Source: Gnetum montanum
Taxonomy: Eukaryota > Streptophyta > Gnetopsida > Gnetales > Gnetaceae
Length of the DNA: 64,000 nucleotides
Assembly (NCBI GenBank): GCA_015680685.1
Contig: MNCI01022583.1
Coordinates: 151,528-215,527 of the forward strand
Reading direction: 5' to 3'
Shown one piece after another: positions 45,925 to 58,379 of the stretch (positions are counted from its first letter, which is position 1; every line of letters begins with the position of its first letter). A program made the position numbers and the translations under genes. The notes beneath the pieces were generated by a model. The model did no database searches, was not told the DNA's origin, and was given only the letters and a program-made list of their open reading frames with translations.

Positions 45925-48900
45925 AGGTAGATCTAGGCCACTAGAGATGGAATAGCATCATTGCTAACACTAGGACCATTATCATTGCTAGCATCACCTA
46001 AAGCTTATAAACAACAAAATAATTCAGACAATTAGTAACCATGATAACTTCTAAATATAACCATAACCAACAAAAATTAAATAAAAAATTATAACTTAAA
46101 GCCAAAAACCAAAGAACACTTATTTTCAAACCTCTAATGAATTAGGGGCAATGTCTTTAAGGGTGAATTTTTAGAGACCCATTTCAAACCTATTCTTCAC
46201 TCATATTGGCCCAATTGACATATCTAAAATCCACACCTATTAGGACCTTTCCCTTCTCTACATCCATCCACTTAGGTAGATCATGAAAAAAGTTAGCAAT
46301 AGTAGTCACCTCAAATATGGTAGTGATCTAGAGGGTAGGGTCATCAATAGCTACCACTGATTCCTCAAATAAGCTGAAGAAATTGTCAACACCTATACCC
46401 TACACAAACAACTTAAACTTACATTGTTTTATTATTCTCATGTCATGATTTTTTGTAGTAGTTTGCTCTCCATCTTGTAGACCCATTTGCAGGCCTTTTG
46501 TCCCTTGCCCCACTACAAGATCAAGATGCAATGATCACACAGCTCTTGGTCTTATGAACCATATGCTCCTTCAACATATCCTTCACTGTAATGCTTCTAG
46601 CTAGGGCTACCTTCCCATGGATGGCACTCTAGTAATGAGACCACTCAATCTCCTTGTTATGCAAGGAATTACTATTAGCTACCTAAGCCTCTATGAATTT
46701 CTTGTCAACCTCAAGGCTCCTAACTTTATTAATCAACTTCTTGATTTGTTTCTCTATTGCAACAAGATGCTCCCACAAGAGCTCACTAGAATGTTGGGAT
46801 TCCCAAAACATTGAGGCACATGATGGTACATGTATGGTAGCCCCTTCATACAACCTTCATGAAATTCTATCTACATCTGAAGGCATCTCAGGGAGCTCAT
46901 CAAAATCAAAGTCTCATGAGGGATCCCATCTTATCTTGAAAATTATCAATAAAAAAAACTTAAAATAATAAGGAATAATAAAAATAAAACATAAAAAACT
47001 ATGACCATATGATCATAAGACATGAAAATGAACATTAAAATTATAAAAAATACATGTAAAATACATACATTTTAATTGTTCTTACCACAATTAGGGTCTA
47101 TCTATTGTAACCTGCCCACCATATCATCCATCATTTCTCTCATGAACTCCAACTTGTCTAGGACCTCCACCCAAGATTTAGTATGGAATGTAGATGACTC
47201 TGGAGGAAGATCATGCTCTACAATAAGCATAAAATTTATCACTCATCTACAATGAAAGAACAATGAATAACTAAAACAAAAGTAAATATAAAAATAGCAA
47301 AGCTAACTAGGAAGGTCCAAAAGTACGTCTAACAGGGCATTATCCTCCAAAAGCATATCATCTATGAAGGAGTCCAACATATCTAATGCCCCTTTAGACC
47401 TTCCTTCAGTTTCCTCCTAGCACATCCTCTCTTCCTCCATAGTAGCAACATGAGCAAATAAGCCCTATATCCTCCCTACTAGAAATCAAGGCCAACATGA
47501 ATAATAAAAGCTAGAAAATAGTTTCAATAAAAAGAAAAACATAAGAAAAAATAATTACATGTCTCCAAAAGCCTAATTCACCTTGTTTAACTTAATTATC
47601 ATCCTCTTAGGAACTTCTTAAGCTAGGGCTAGAGCATTATCTTCAACTCATGGCCTTTTTATCTTTTCTTTAGTCGCACCATCTACTTCTTCATGTGCTC
47701 ACTTAGCCTTCTTCGCATTGTCATGGATAGTGTGGGGCTCTCACCCCATGCTATCAAGGGGAGCACAATGTACACTGCTAACATTCTTACTGGACACACA
47801 AAGATTCATATACTTCCTCCACTAGCGAGTCTTGGGTACACATCACTAGGGTAATATGTTTTTCCCAAGGCTTGGGAAGTTAAGATTCATCATGAAGCAC
47901 TCACTTTCCATCTCTCCTAATAACCAAAAACTCCATGAACTTTCTAAGGTACTCATAGAAAAAAGTAAAAAGTAGACGATGTTGGGAGTTAAGGTTATCA
48001 TAGAGTTTTCAGACTTCCTCCCTTAAGCCACTGATGAGGAATGTTACCTAGTCAAACATAGTTTCACTAGTTAAGATCTTCTTCTTGGCCCAGGCTTGTT
48101 GAACTTCCATGATTTTCTTTTGAAATAAGAGCATGGGAAAGACCCTAGATTAGAAGAGAGGATAAGTTTGGTTTACCTCCTCAATAGTACATTGACTAAA
48201 GGATAATTGAGCACTAGGAGGTGAAGTAAGCTAAGCTTCTAACTCTCCCCTATAACTTGCATTTTTCCCTACTCTAGCTACTATCTTGAGATCATCAATA
48301 GATATGCCAAAAAGATCACTAAAAACGAATTCCTTAATGTCTATAATGATTCAAAAACCATGGACACTAGAAGAAAATTTGGTAATATTCTCATCAAAAA
48401 AGTTAATCACATTCAACATTTCAGCCTATTGCATAGATGGACTAGGTAGCATAAGGAGGTCAAACAAACCTCCATCTATTAACCTCTACTGGGTAACCCA
48501 AGGAGTCTTGTTTGGGAACCATTTTTGTGCTCCATCTATGTTGTCCCACTTAAAGAGAATGTTCTCCTTAGTACAACCTGAAGCAATCATAATAAGAGCA
48601 GACTCATGCACATAGAATCTATGAGGCAAAGTGATTCACATGTTAGCCATAAGAACATTAGAAAAAAAGAAGCTATAAAAATACTAGAATGATGATCATA
48701 TTAAAAAAAATTTACTAGGTTTAAATGAATAATGACAAAGGATGAAAGCTCTTGTGCACATGCACAAATCTTGGAGTGCCCAAAACTCATGTGCATGACT
48801 TTTATCCACACACATTTGGTACACCCACGAATACCACAACTTGTAGTTATTGAACTCTACATCAAGTTGATTGAGTACTTGAATCCTTACACTTTTGCCT

Positions 48901-49541
48901 TGTCTAAATTCGTACAAAGTTGTATGAGCAACAGATAAAGTTTGATCATTAGCCACAAGTCCCCTAGTATGTACCTTATATCTGAACAAGACAAACAAAC
49001 AAAATCCAATGATCTCAAGACAAACAATTGCAAAGCAAAACAACCATAAATAAACAAAAAATCAATGTAAAAACCAATCTTACACTTCTAGCAAGAAGAT
49101 AGAGTCTAGAGAATTCTAGAACAAGAAGTTTACCCTATTCCTAATCATCAAGGTGTTATCAAGATGATACATTGTGAATTTAGGCATCCCTCAAATTTAT
49201 GATGACTATCAAAGTGTCATAGAACATGTGCTCCCATCTTGCCCCATCTCCATAATAGCTTTGTGATCATCCTTCATGAACTTGAGGATAGACTGAGAAG
49301 ACCCCTACCAAAGTTTTGATAATGGCTCCTACAACATCTATGGTGAAGTGTGACCATATGATCATAGTAAACTATTGTAACAAATAGAGCAAGAAGTCCT
49401 TAGCACCAAGGCAAAACCACATATGAGTCCACTCATTGAATCACATATGGAGAGGTAAGTTGTTTTGGCAAGGCTACCCAATAAAACATAAGATGCTCAC
49501 TAGTTCAACCACCACAAATATGGATTTGAGATAGGCCCTAT
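45925..49541 (-). pseudogene. Antisense gene of element F (homologue of B's)
   Basis: Minus-strand blocks follow the exon order of B: exon 2 from about 49541 (SIFVVVELVSIL, then GAKDFLLYLL and IIWSH), exon 3 at 48985-48700 (GLVANDQTLSVAHTTLYEF against GICVNDDGLALAHTALETF), exon 4 in about 48640-47560, exon 5 near 47470-47300, exon 6 near 47225-47100 (EFMREMMDDMVGRLQ against DFFTSIVDKVVECIQ), exon 7 at about 46945-46135 and exon 8 near 46003-45925. Intron acceptors such as CTTGTTCAG before exon 3 and ACTATGTATAG before exon 2 are still visible. Heavy decay; dead. The shared position and orientation show descent from a common ancestor. Confidence 0.72.
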
Positions 49542-49560
49542 ACATAGTATTAGAGCATTG

Positions 49561-50129
49561 AAAAACCATAGTTATTACAACAAAAATTAACAGAATATAA
49601 ACCTAAATAACTATTACCATGATAAAGTTGTCCGTATATGTGATTTAATAGTGTGTATATATATATATGGAAAATTATGAATTAAAAACAACCACCGCCA
49701 ACAACAAGATCATGATGCCCATATTGTGCACATGCAAGAGTGCATGTAAGAAACTGAATGTTTTGGCATATGCAGTTGAAATTGACTTGAGAGATGCTGG
49801 AGTGAAAATTCACCAGGCTTTGATTTCAAAAATTTAGTCGACAAAAAGTTCCGCAAGTATTTATTGATGTGAAGGTTCAGATGATACCCTAGAAGCATAT
49901 GAAAATGATGAGCTTTCAGAGTTAGTTGTTGGCTCGATTTTATGATTGTCGTGCTCCGTAGATTTCTCAACTTCTAATTCCAGGCCAAGCACTTCCGCTG
50001 TCAAACTCTGCATTAATAGTTATGCAACGATAAGGTAAGTGGAAAACTCTGCGTGCATGTCCTAGGAATTTTAACTGAAGTAACCCTAGAAGTATAATTT
50101 ATTACATGGTACCCACAACTTCAATCGCA
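49561..50129. other. Element F breakpoint and start of low-repeat island
   Basis: F homology ends between about 49560 and 49680. A short TATATATATATATGG run is at 49655-49670. No confident gene. Confidence 0.4.
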
Positions 50130-50291
50130 GTCTGCAGTACGTCAACAACAAGCATCAACAAGATAAATGATCCAACAAAAAGAACAAAAGTTCAACGAAA
50201 ACGATTTGTCAGACAGAAGGGCCAGCAGCGATCCCAAGAGCTGGTTTATTTGTCAAATGATGATGAGTTCAATGAAGAAGAGTTACGTTAA
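50130..50291 (+). pseudogene. Possible terminal exon of a host gene
   Basis: After AATCGCAG at 50123-50130 (an acceptor-like site), an open frame runs to a TAA at 50289-50291. It carries a basic stretch (KRTKVQRKRFVRQKGQQR) and then an acidic tail (SNDDEFNEEELR). Composition suggests a nuclear protein C-terminus. No upstream exon is certain, so it may be a fragment. I do not recognise the family. Confidence 0.25.
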
Positions 50292-53200
50292 TTCACTTCT
50301 TTCTTCAATATTTGGCTAATAATAGGAAATACCAGTTAATTTCCTCTTTCATTAGAATGGCATGTTAAAATTTTATGAATATATAAACATTTATGATATA
50401 AGGTTTGAGTAAGATTTTTTTGGAAATCTGAAACACATGATGAAGCTTTGAACAAGGCAGATGGTAACTTCTGAAGAAATACAGACCATTTAGCTCATTT
50501 TCAGGGTTAATTTCAATGACAGATTCAGTGACTTCTGAAATGGTGGGAATGCTGGTGATCGCGCCTATTGCTGCAGGCTTACTCTTGGTACCAAGACCTC
50601 TCATGCTTTCGCACCGGGCCTCGCACCGGGCCTTGGTTAATTAATTAGGGTGGATCCAGTATTTTAAGATGCAAATTTGTTAAAGAGGCAGATGTCCTAA
50701 CTTAGTAAACACTTCCAAGACTCCCTTAAAATATTCAGTTGATTCAGGTTAGCTCACAAACGCTTACAACAGGGGAAAAATGATAAGTTTTTAAAATCAT
50801 TGGAAGCACCGTGCATGTGGGCACCAATATTTGAAAAGGGGAAATTACCATCAAGCAAATCATCATGCAAGGAGTTATTTGACGATACAAGCCCCAGGTT
50901 CACTCATCATCACTCTCCTCCACATTCACAGTGGGTGGAACTGGTGCCTACTTAGGGCCTCGTGTCGACATGCCATCCAGGCTTTATAAACAGCGTGGAT
51001 CCCTGGGAATGATGCCTGTCGTCACTCTTGCAAAAGGAAGTCTCCAAAATTGTGCATGCAATTGACCTTGCATGGCTCCCTTCTTATCATGTTTCCCTGT
51101 GCAAGCCACGAACGTCACATAGAAATTCTAGCTGCCCTGTCAGGTCGTTTTTGCTATGTCAAACATCTTTCCCTACACGTCCTCATGGCAGTCGACTTGG
51201 TATTATTTCTATCGGCTTCCGGATGTCTGCACCGTCCTTGACAGTGCATAAATCAGCAAGTTCCAAGTATTCCTTACCACCTTTTCCGGCACCCCACCCG
51301 AAACTCTTGCTGACATGTGGAGTCCAATCTCCAGTCGGGTGCGGTGTGGGCAAGGTTCATGTGCCGCGTGTCCTGAGAAAGTTTCCAATCCAGATTAATG
51401 TTTCCCCAACGCGTCGACGGCTAATTCGGGGAAAACAATGGAATGTTCCTTCTGCGATTTCTATTTTCATGCCTAAATGATGGGTAAACACAGCAGATTT
51501 CACGGACTATTGATTTCCATATGACAATGATGGCACGAGAGACACCAATTTCTCAATCTGGCAGTGCTGCATGCACGGCTGATTTTATGCTGCTTAGTTT
51601 CCCTGAGTTTCCCATGGTAGAACCCTTACCAATTTCCGTCAGCAAACAAGACGTTAACACTTATCAGGATTTTCTTTGATAAGACTAGTGAACTGAAACT
51701 AGGGTCTTGCATTCACATCGTTTTGGTGTGTTTACAAAGGTGTGGGAAGTTTTGATTCTTTGTTACCGATTTTTCTCGTAACGGTCCTTTGACTTTGTTC
51801 CATTCTCATAATGGTCCATCAAGCATAGAAGCTCCGATGAAGATTTCGTACTGGTTTCCTGGACTAGGGACAAAGGGAAAATCCCAGGGTTCTTTCTCAT
51901 TTCTGGTTATTTGTTTGGTGGCACTCCCGAAGGCAGTTCGGTGTGGAACAATAAGCAAATTCAATAGAGGTTGTAAACTTGTCGTGATTCTTATAAGCAC
52001 AGGTGGACAATTCTTATAAGCACAGGTGGACAAGGCTGCACCTAATCTAAGTCTTTATTTTATCCTGCTATTTTAAATTTCAATTACTCAACTTTGGTCT
52101 CTATTGTGTAGATTAAACACAAAACTTGTGTTATTTAAAACTCTACTTAATTTTTGTTCACGTTGTGAGCAATCTCATGCTTTTCATTTTACAATTCATT
52201 AATGCATGAGTATCCTTGTTAAAATTTTGAAACAAACAGTTATTTCTCCAACAAAGTCATCATGGATTGTCATTGTTATTTCTTTAATAAAGTTATTTAA
52301 TCATTAAACTTTATGTTTTAAGAAACACCACATTGCTTTTCCAATTGAAACTATTCCTAGATTTCCGTACCCATATTAAAGGCACCCTAGGCAATAGTTT
52401 CTTTTAAATGAGCTTTGTGAATGTTGTTGTGTTTAAAATTTATGCATTAACACCTACTCCTAAATAAGCTTATACCAAAGGTTTTTTTTATCTATACAGC
52501 CATTTCTACTAGTGATGTCAGTTATTATCACTACTCTGTGTTGGTGCCCATTGGTAATTAACATAAAAGCCATTCATTCTAGTTTTCACATTGCAATTGT
52601 GCTACTTGTGGTTACATTTCATTCAGTAGCTTTTCTGCTACGTTACATTTTGGCTGGTGGTGGTCTCCCTTCAACCCCTGACAATAGTAGCCTTCAAAGG
52701 ATAATATCATTTGAAGCAAGATGTAAAGCAGCCTTTTTAGCCTTGCACTTGCCTAGAAATTTGTGAATCTGATGAAAATTTCACAAACCAGCCATAGCAG
52801 GTACAGGTTCATGTTCATGTACAGAAGCACAATAAATTTTCATAGGGTACTTTTCAAACAAATATTTATATTTTGCAACAAAGAAATTAAGTAATGAAAA
52901 AATCTAACATAATGTACAAAAGCAAAAATACACTTAGTCTAAGATTTATAAAAATTTATAAAAATTCGTAAAAGATGCCATCTTTTTCTTTTAACAAATA
53001 TATTTTAACTTTTTCTTTTTCTTTTCACAAATTTATGTCACCCATCTTTTCTGGTGTTACACAAATCAGAATGTGTTCAAAATCGCAAATTCTGGATTCC
53101 CCGCTTCCATGTATCAAATGGAAAGCATTGATGGAATTTTCAGCTATCTTAGTTATTTTGTTGTCATTGATGGAATTTTCCCTGGTTGTTATCTCGAGGA

Positions 53201-53544
53201 GAAAGAACTCAGAAGCCTAAATTTCATTGTGATATCTTGATTATTTTTAGCATGGCTAGCAATAGTTTTGAGGAATTTTGTTGTGTGAATATTTACGTTG
53301 GAAAAATAAATCTGGAGTACTCTTCAACCCTTTTTTTTTATTTATTTAATTGGCTATTCCTTGTTTTCTTTTCAGCCTTGCTTGGTCTCAGCCGAGTTGC
53401 ACTCTTTCAAGTTGCAAGCTTATGTAGTTTTTTTTATGCTCTAATAATCTTAGAATATACAGTTACAACCCATTAATAAATTTATTAACGTGTTGATCGT
53501 GAAAAAGAATAGAAACAACAGAAACTGGAACAGAAAATTGATAC
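50292..53544. other. Low-repeat island, no confident gene
   Basis: It includes a GC-richer stretch (50900-51480) with a TATAAACAG at 50983-50991 and a 26-bp exact tandem duplication (ATTCTTATAAGCACAGGTGG...) at 51991-52038. A 13-bp doublet CGCACCGGGCCTC is at 50610-50635. A minus open frame at 50604-50480 (SKPAAIGAITSIPTISEV) could be an exon but has no clear partner. The AT-rich part 52040-53540 shows no gene. Confidence 0.4.
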
Positions 53545-53669
53545 CTCCCATGCATGGCCGGTGGTTCTTCATCAACGGTTGGGTTTGGGACTCTTGAGAC
53601 AATGCGGATGGTTTCTTCAACCACTTCCAGTCCTGGGTTCCTACTATTGCTGCCGCTATCCCCCGCCAT
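53545..53669 (-). CDS. Candidate first exon of an unidentified host gene
   Basis: The ATG at 53669 lies in ATCATGGCGG, a good plant start context. The 41 codons read MAGDSGSNSRNPGLEVVEET and then IRIVSRVPNPTVDEEPPAMH, with no stop, and end at AG|GTATCAA, a usable donor. The composition looks like real plant coding sequence and differs from the surrounding AT-rich DNA. No second exon could be tied to it, and I do not recognise the protein. It may be an abandoned exon or pseudogene. Confidence 0.35.
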
Positions 53670-53833
53670 GATTGCAAATGATTGAGAACTTGGCAAATGA
53701 AAAACATTAACCGTCGACTTTATGTGGTCAAACTCTGCTACCTATAGGGTAGGGCAGAGCTCGAAAAAAAGCTTAGATGACAACCAGTTTAAATTAGGAA
53801 GTTGCCGAAACAAAAATTAGAAAGAATTGGGCC

Positions 53834-54265
53834 AAAAAACTTTTCAAATTTTATTTGGAACGTAAGAGTATGCTGCCATAGCATGCAAACCAGCAATTTT
53901 TAAATCAAAACTTTCCAAAATTTATTTGGAAGCTACACTGCCATAGGTATTTTTAAATCAAAACTTTCCAAAATTTATTTGGAAGCTACACTGCCATAGG
54001 TATTTTTAAATCAAAACTTTCCAAAATTTATTTGGAAGCTACACTGCCATAGGTACAAACCAGTGTTTTTTAAATCAAAACTTTGCAAAATTTATTTGAA
54101 ACATAAGAGTACACTGCCATAGTGTACAAACCAACATTTTTTAAATCAAAACTTTCCAAAATTTATTTGGAAGTTGAAAGTATGGTGCTATAGAGTAGAA
54201 ACCAGTGTTTTTCAAATCAAAACTTCCCAAGATATATTTGTAACCTAGGAGTACACTGCGATAGT
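53834..54265. repeat. 53- to 72-bp tandem repeat
   Basis: Seven units with the core TTTAAATCAAAACTTTCC followed by AAAATTTATTTGGAAG and ACACTGCCATAG. Three central units of 53 bp are nearly identical; the outer ones are 65-72 bp. It lies just upstream of the candidate exon at 53669, possibly in its promoter. Confidence 0.8.
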
Positions 54266-54335
54266 GTGCAAACGTACCTTTCATATCAATTCAAGAGGAG
54301 AGACTTCTTCAGCATGGGTGAGAGGTTTTCAACTT

Positions 54336-54430
54336 CAAATCTGATTGAAGCATAGAGAGAATCAATAAAAACAATAGAGAAGAATTAAAAGGGAGGATTG
54401 TAGCTTAGGAATTGGCCATTGTTGTGTTGT

Positions 54431-54468
<38 letters not shown>

Positions 54469-54659
54469 NCAAAAGGATACTTGCTTGGAGCTCCTTATAT
54501 ATTGCTTGGATTACAAAAAATAAATCCAAAATTAAAAAGGGGATAAGGTAGTTTATTTTGGTAGGGATAGGTAGGATACCAAATATAACATAGACAAGAA
54601 TAAGAATATAACAAGGTAGAAATATCCAAAGAAAATCAAGGTAGATTTGCTTTCATCCA
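54336..54659 (-). repeat. 3' LTR of copia element (incomplete)
   Basis: Homologous to the right LTR from about 59150 to 59445; the left about 130 bases of the right LTR are not matched. A poly-T run of about 40 (54430-54468) ending in N (54469) replaces a run of six T in the right LTR, a likely assembly slip or expanded homopolymer. A purine-rich tract (AAGAGGAAGAATTG on the minus strand) flanks it. Confidence 0.65.
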
Positions 54660-55550
54660 CTTTACAATTCTTCCTCTTAAAGATAAAGTTGCTTTAAAGA
54701 ACAATCCAGACCATTTTTAGGAAATTAGATCAAAAGAAGACCAAATGCTAATCAACACTAGAGAAACTTTTCAACAGAAGTTCACTTGGTGAGTAAATCT
54801 GTAGAATTTGCTTCAGTAGATATTTTATTCGGAAAAATCCTTTGCTTTGTAATTGTTGATGCATAAATTTTCGTCATGCCAACACCGGAAAAACTTGTTT
54901 GAGGAGACTATAGCCTAGGGCATCTTCTGTATGGGTACGGAAACCCGGGAATAGTCTCAGCTGGAAAGAGCCATGTGACCAAGTGATAGAGAGATAGAGA
55001 GATAGAAAACATAGAGAGAGATAAAACATGAAAAAAAACTAAAGGAGAGAGAAACAAGAACCATCGACAGGATGCATGGTTGTGTCGCCACAAGAATCAT
55101 GTGTAGTTGCGATCAAACATCACCAATGCCCTGCAGACCGCCAACTGCATAAACATCATGCACAAATCCACCGTCCACCACATGCCATTTGCTGAAATAA
55201 AAGAAGATAGAGAGAAGATCCACCGACAAGATGCATGGTTGTGTTGCTGCAAGAATCATGTGTAGTTGCAATCAAACATCACCAATGCCTTGCAAACCAC
55301 CAACCATTGTTGCCGCACACACTAACAACCACCGAGAGAAAGAGGAGGTTCAGTCCATGGCTTCATGGCCCTGACCTCACTAGCCTAGGGCTTCCTGGCT
55401 TGACTTCTCCTCCTCTCCTCCCTCCAACTCCATCACCTTGATGGTTTTTAATAGCCAATTTTAGGGTTAGGGTAACCCATCTTTTTTTTTTTTAAATAAA
55501 CAAAGGCCCCATGCCAAGCATGGGCGTGTTGGTACCAACAGTAATTTCCT
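54660..55550. other. Copia 3' internal region with inserted direct repeats
   Basis: No protein is seen. An 86-bp direct repeat (55061-55146 and 55221-55306, roughly 90 percent alike by eye) contains GATGCATGGTTGTGT and ATCATGTGTAGTTGC. A GAGA-rich tract lies at 54985-55050, and TTTAGGGTTAGGGTAACCC near 55460. This block looks foreign to the element and may be a non-coding insertion. Confidence 0.45.
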
Positions 55551-57060
55551 TCCATATATAGTGATATTGTATTTCAATGTGTTTTGTTCAAGCATGAAAG
55601 ATTGGATTCTTGGATATGCTTATGGAACTTTGATTATCATAGCCAATATTAATCAAGCGTCTAAGTAATGCCAAGTTTAGCTATTAACCTTTAAAGCCAT
55701 ATAGCCTCTTTGCATGCCAAGTTAGTAGTAACATATTCAACTTTAGTGGTAAACTAAGCAACACAAGATTATTTCTGACTTTTCCAAGAAACAACAACAC
55801 CAAAAAGATTAAACACATATCCACTAGTAGATTTCCTACTATCAATATCACTACCCCAATCTACATCAATGAAGCCATGGAGTCCATTGGAATCATTTTT
55901 ATAATAGATCCCATAATTTGAACTACCACAAAGATATCAAAAAACTCACTTCACCATAATCTAGTGGTGCTTCCCACTATTAGACATATACTTGCTATGT
56001 TTTCTAAAAATGTAACCAATACTAGGTTTAGAAGAGACCATTGCATACATTAAACTGTCGATAGCACTAACATATGGAATTTTAACCATGAGCTATTTTT
56101 TTTTTCATTTATCTTTGGACATTGTTCAACTAAAAGTTTAATAATAGTTTCACAAGGTGTAGTCATAGGCTTTTAATCATGCATATCAAATCTTTTTAAA
56201 ATATTTGCAACATATGCAGACTCTCCAAGCCAATGCTTTTTATTAGTCCTATCCCTTTTAATTTCCATTATCAAAACTATTTTTGTGTAGCACCAAGATT
56301 CTTCATCTCAAATTGAAAAGACATATGAAGTTTTAACTCCTAAGTACCATGCATGTTATTACCTTCTCTTAACATGTCATCAACATATAGTAGCAAGATA
56401 ACATATTTTTCACTTGTATTTTTAACATACATACAAGATTCTTTGAAACTTCTAATGAAGCCAAGATTTATTTTGTGGTCATTAAACTTTTTATTCTACA
56501 TCCGAGTGATTTTAATAATCAACACACTATATGCTCTTTTCCTTTAAATTCATATCCTTTAGGTTGAAACATATATATTTCTTCCTCAAGATCACCATTA
56601 AGGAATGTTGTTCTCACATCCATTTATTCAAGTTCAAGATCATAAACAACTATGATAGCCAACAATGATCTTATTGATGTTAATTTTACTACTGGAGAGA
56701 AGATTTCACCATAACAAATCCTCTTTCTATGAAAAAATCCTTTAGCTACAAGTCATGCTTTGTACTGATTTCCAAATTTTATTTTGTACACCTAGTTATT
56801 TCCAATGGGTTTTCTCTCTGATAGGAGGTTAGTTAATTCCCAAGTTTTATTTTTGTGAATTGATAACATTTTATCATCCATTGCATATTTTCACTTTGCA
56901 TTTTGCATAGATGAACATGCCTCATCATATGTTGATGGCTCATTATTTCAATAAATAGGACATATTCTTCTAAATGTGAAGGTAATCTTCATATACATGT
57001 TAAATTTCTTAAATGATCTTTTTCACTTAAACTATATTCTCCCTCTTCATGTAGTGTATC
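55551..57060 (-). pseudogene. Copia reverse transcriptase and RNase H (broken)
   Basis: The catalytic YVDDM reads on the minus strand near 56385-56368, preceded by KYVILLL. RNase H at about 55800-55570 ends with KNPIFHA-TKHIEIQYHY, the usual copia C-terminal block, in which a stop replaces one residue. Stops and frameshifts are abundant. Confidence 0.72.
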
Positions 57061-57084
57061 TTCATCTACCATGCTATCACCATC

Positions 57085-58372
57085 CTATTCTCTAGGGGCA
57101 ATATCTCCAACTAAGGAAGGATGACCCTTAAAAATTTTATTATTAATTTTAATAGGCACATACATAGGAGTTACATCGTTTGAAGGAGCTTTAGTATTTA
57201 AAGATTTCTCCTTCATAGATCCACATTTTTTTTCTAAAGATAACATCTCAACTATAAATAACCCTTTAAGTTTATGAGTTATATAACTTATAAGCTTTGA
57301 CACCATGTCCATACCAAGAAAAATACATTTGGCAAACTTAGAGTCTAATTTGACCCTATAAGATTTTGGAACATATACATAGGCTTCACAACCAAAAATC
57401 TTCAAATAGTTTAAATTAATGGAACTACCACTCTAAACTTCTCCTAGAATTTTTTCATCAAGAGCTAATGAAGAAGATATATTGATAAGATAACAAGCAG
57501 TCATTACTACTTCATCCTAGAAATACTTGTCAAGAGTAGATTCACTAAGCATACATCTATCACGTTTCATCAATGTTTGATTGAAGTTCTCTACTACTCC
57601 ATTTTGTTCAAGAGTTCCTAGAATAGTCTTTCACCTTTGAATGCCTTGTTCTTTACAAAAAACATTAAATTCATTTGAGCAAAACTTGTTACCATTGTCG
57701 GTTCTTAGAATTTTGATTTTCTTTCTTGAATAATTCTCAACAAAAGCTTTGAATTCTATAAATGTTCCATATACTTCAAACTTATGTTTTAATAAATAGA
57801 TCCAACTCTTTCTAGAATAATCATCAATAAAAGAAATATAATACATAGCACCTTCAAGAGAACTTGTTTTAATATCTTTAACTAGTTTACATATATCACT
57901 ATGTATTAGTTCTAATATTTGAAAAGATTTAGCATTACTTCTTTGAAAACTATGATGCCTCTATTTACCATGTAGACAATGATGGTAAAAATCCGAGGAA
58001 TTTTTTGAAAACTTAGATTAACCTTGCTTCTAAAGTTCCTTAAGTTTTTTTTCACCAAGATGTTCCATTCTTTTATGCCACAAATCAATACTTGAATATG
58101 AATCAATAACTGCAAATGCACTTAATTTCTTCTTTAATGCTAACTTCTAATTTATACAACTTGCCTATTTAAATTATAGAAGCCAAAAGAGATAAACCAT
58201 GCAACATTGAACATTTTCCACCTCCAAAGATAATAGTTAGTCCTACATCATCCAATTTACTTATAGACAAAATATTTTTAGTAAGTGTTGAAACATGATG
58301 TACATTGGAAATCCATTTAACTACTCCATTTTTAAATGAATATTTACCTTTTCCCAACCTATAACTGTGCAT
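57085..58372 (-). pseudogene. Copia integrase (broken)
   Basis: The pre-integrase block is near 58370-58180 (WISNVHHVSTLTKNILSISK). The core has YYISFIDDYSRKSWIYLLK (first Asp, from 57846) and ILRTDNGNKFCSNEF (second Asp). The C-terminal part is at 57405-57085 (KIFGCEAYVYVPKSYRVKLD, then KCIFLGM). Spacing is normal, but stops interrupt. Confidence 0.8.
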
Positions 58373-58379
58373 AAACCAT

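Larger units (their letters stand above)
33311..49560 (+). mobile_element. Element F: older Tat/Ogre-like element, 3' truncated, element C nested inside
   Basis: LTR, PBS, decayed minisatellite, gag N-terminal region, [element C], gag, protease and the antisense gene follow in the same order as element B. Sequence is strongly diverged and stop-rich. It ends within what would be intron 1 of the antisense gene; RT, RNase H, integrase and 3' LTR are absent. The homology to B is by ordered protein and DNA blocks, seen by eye. Confidence 0.72.

Noticed and set aside
51028-51480. 150-codon plus frame as a gene
   Set aside because: Begins with TTG, unusual composition, no homologue recognised and no splice partner.
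55455-55475. Telomere-like TTTAGGGTTAGGG
   Set aside because: Only two partial units; chance or a short interstitial relic.
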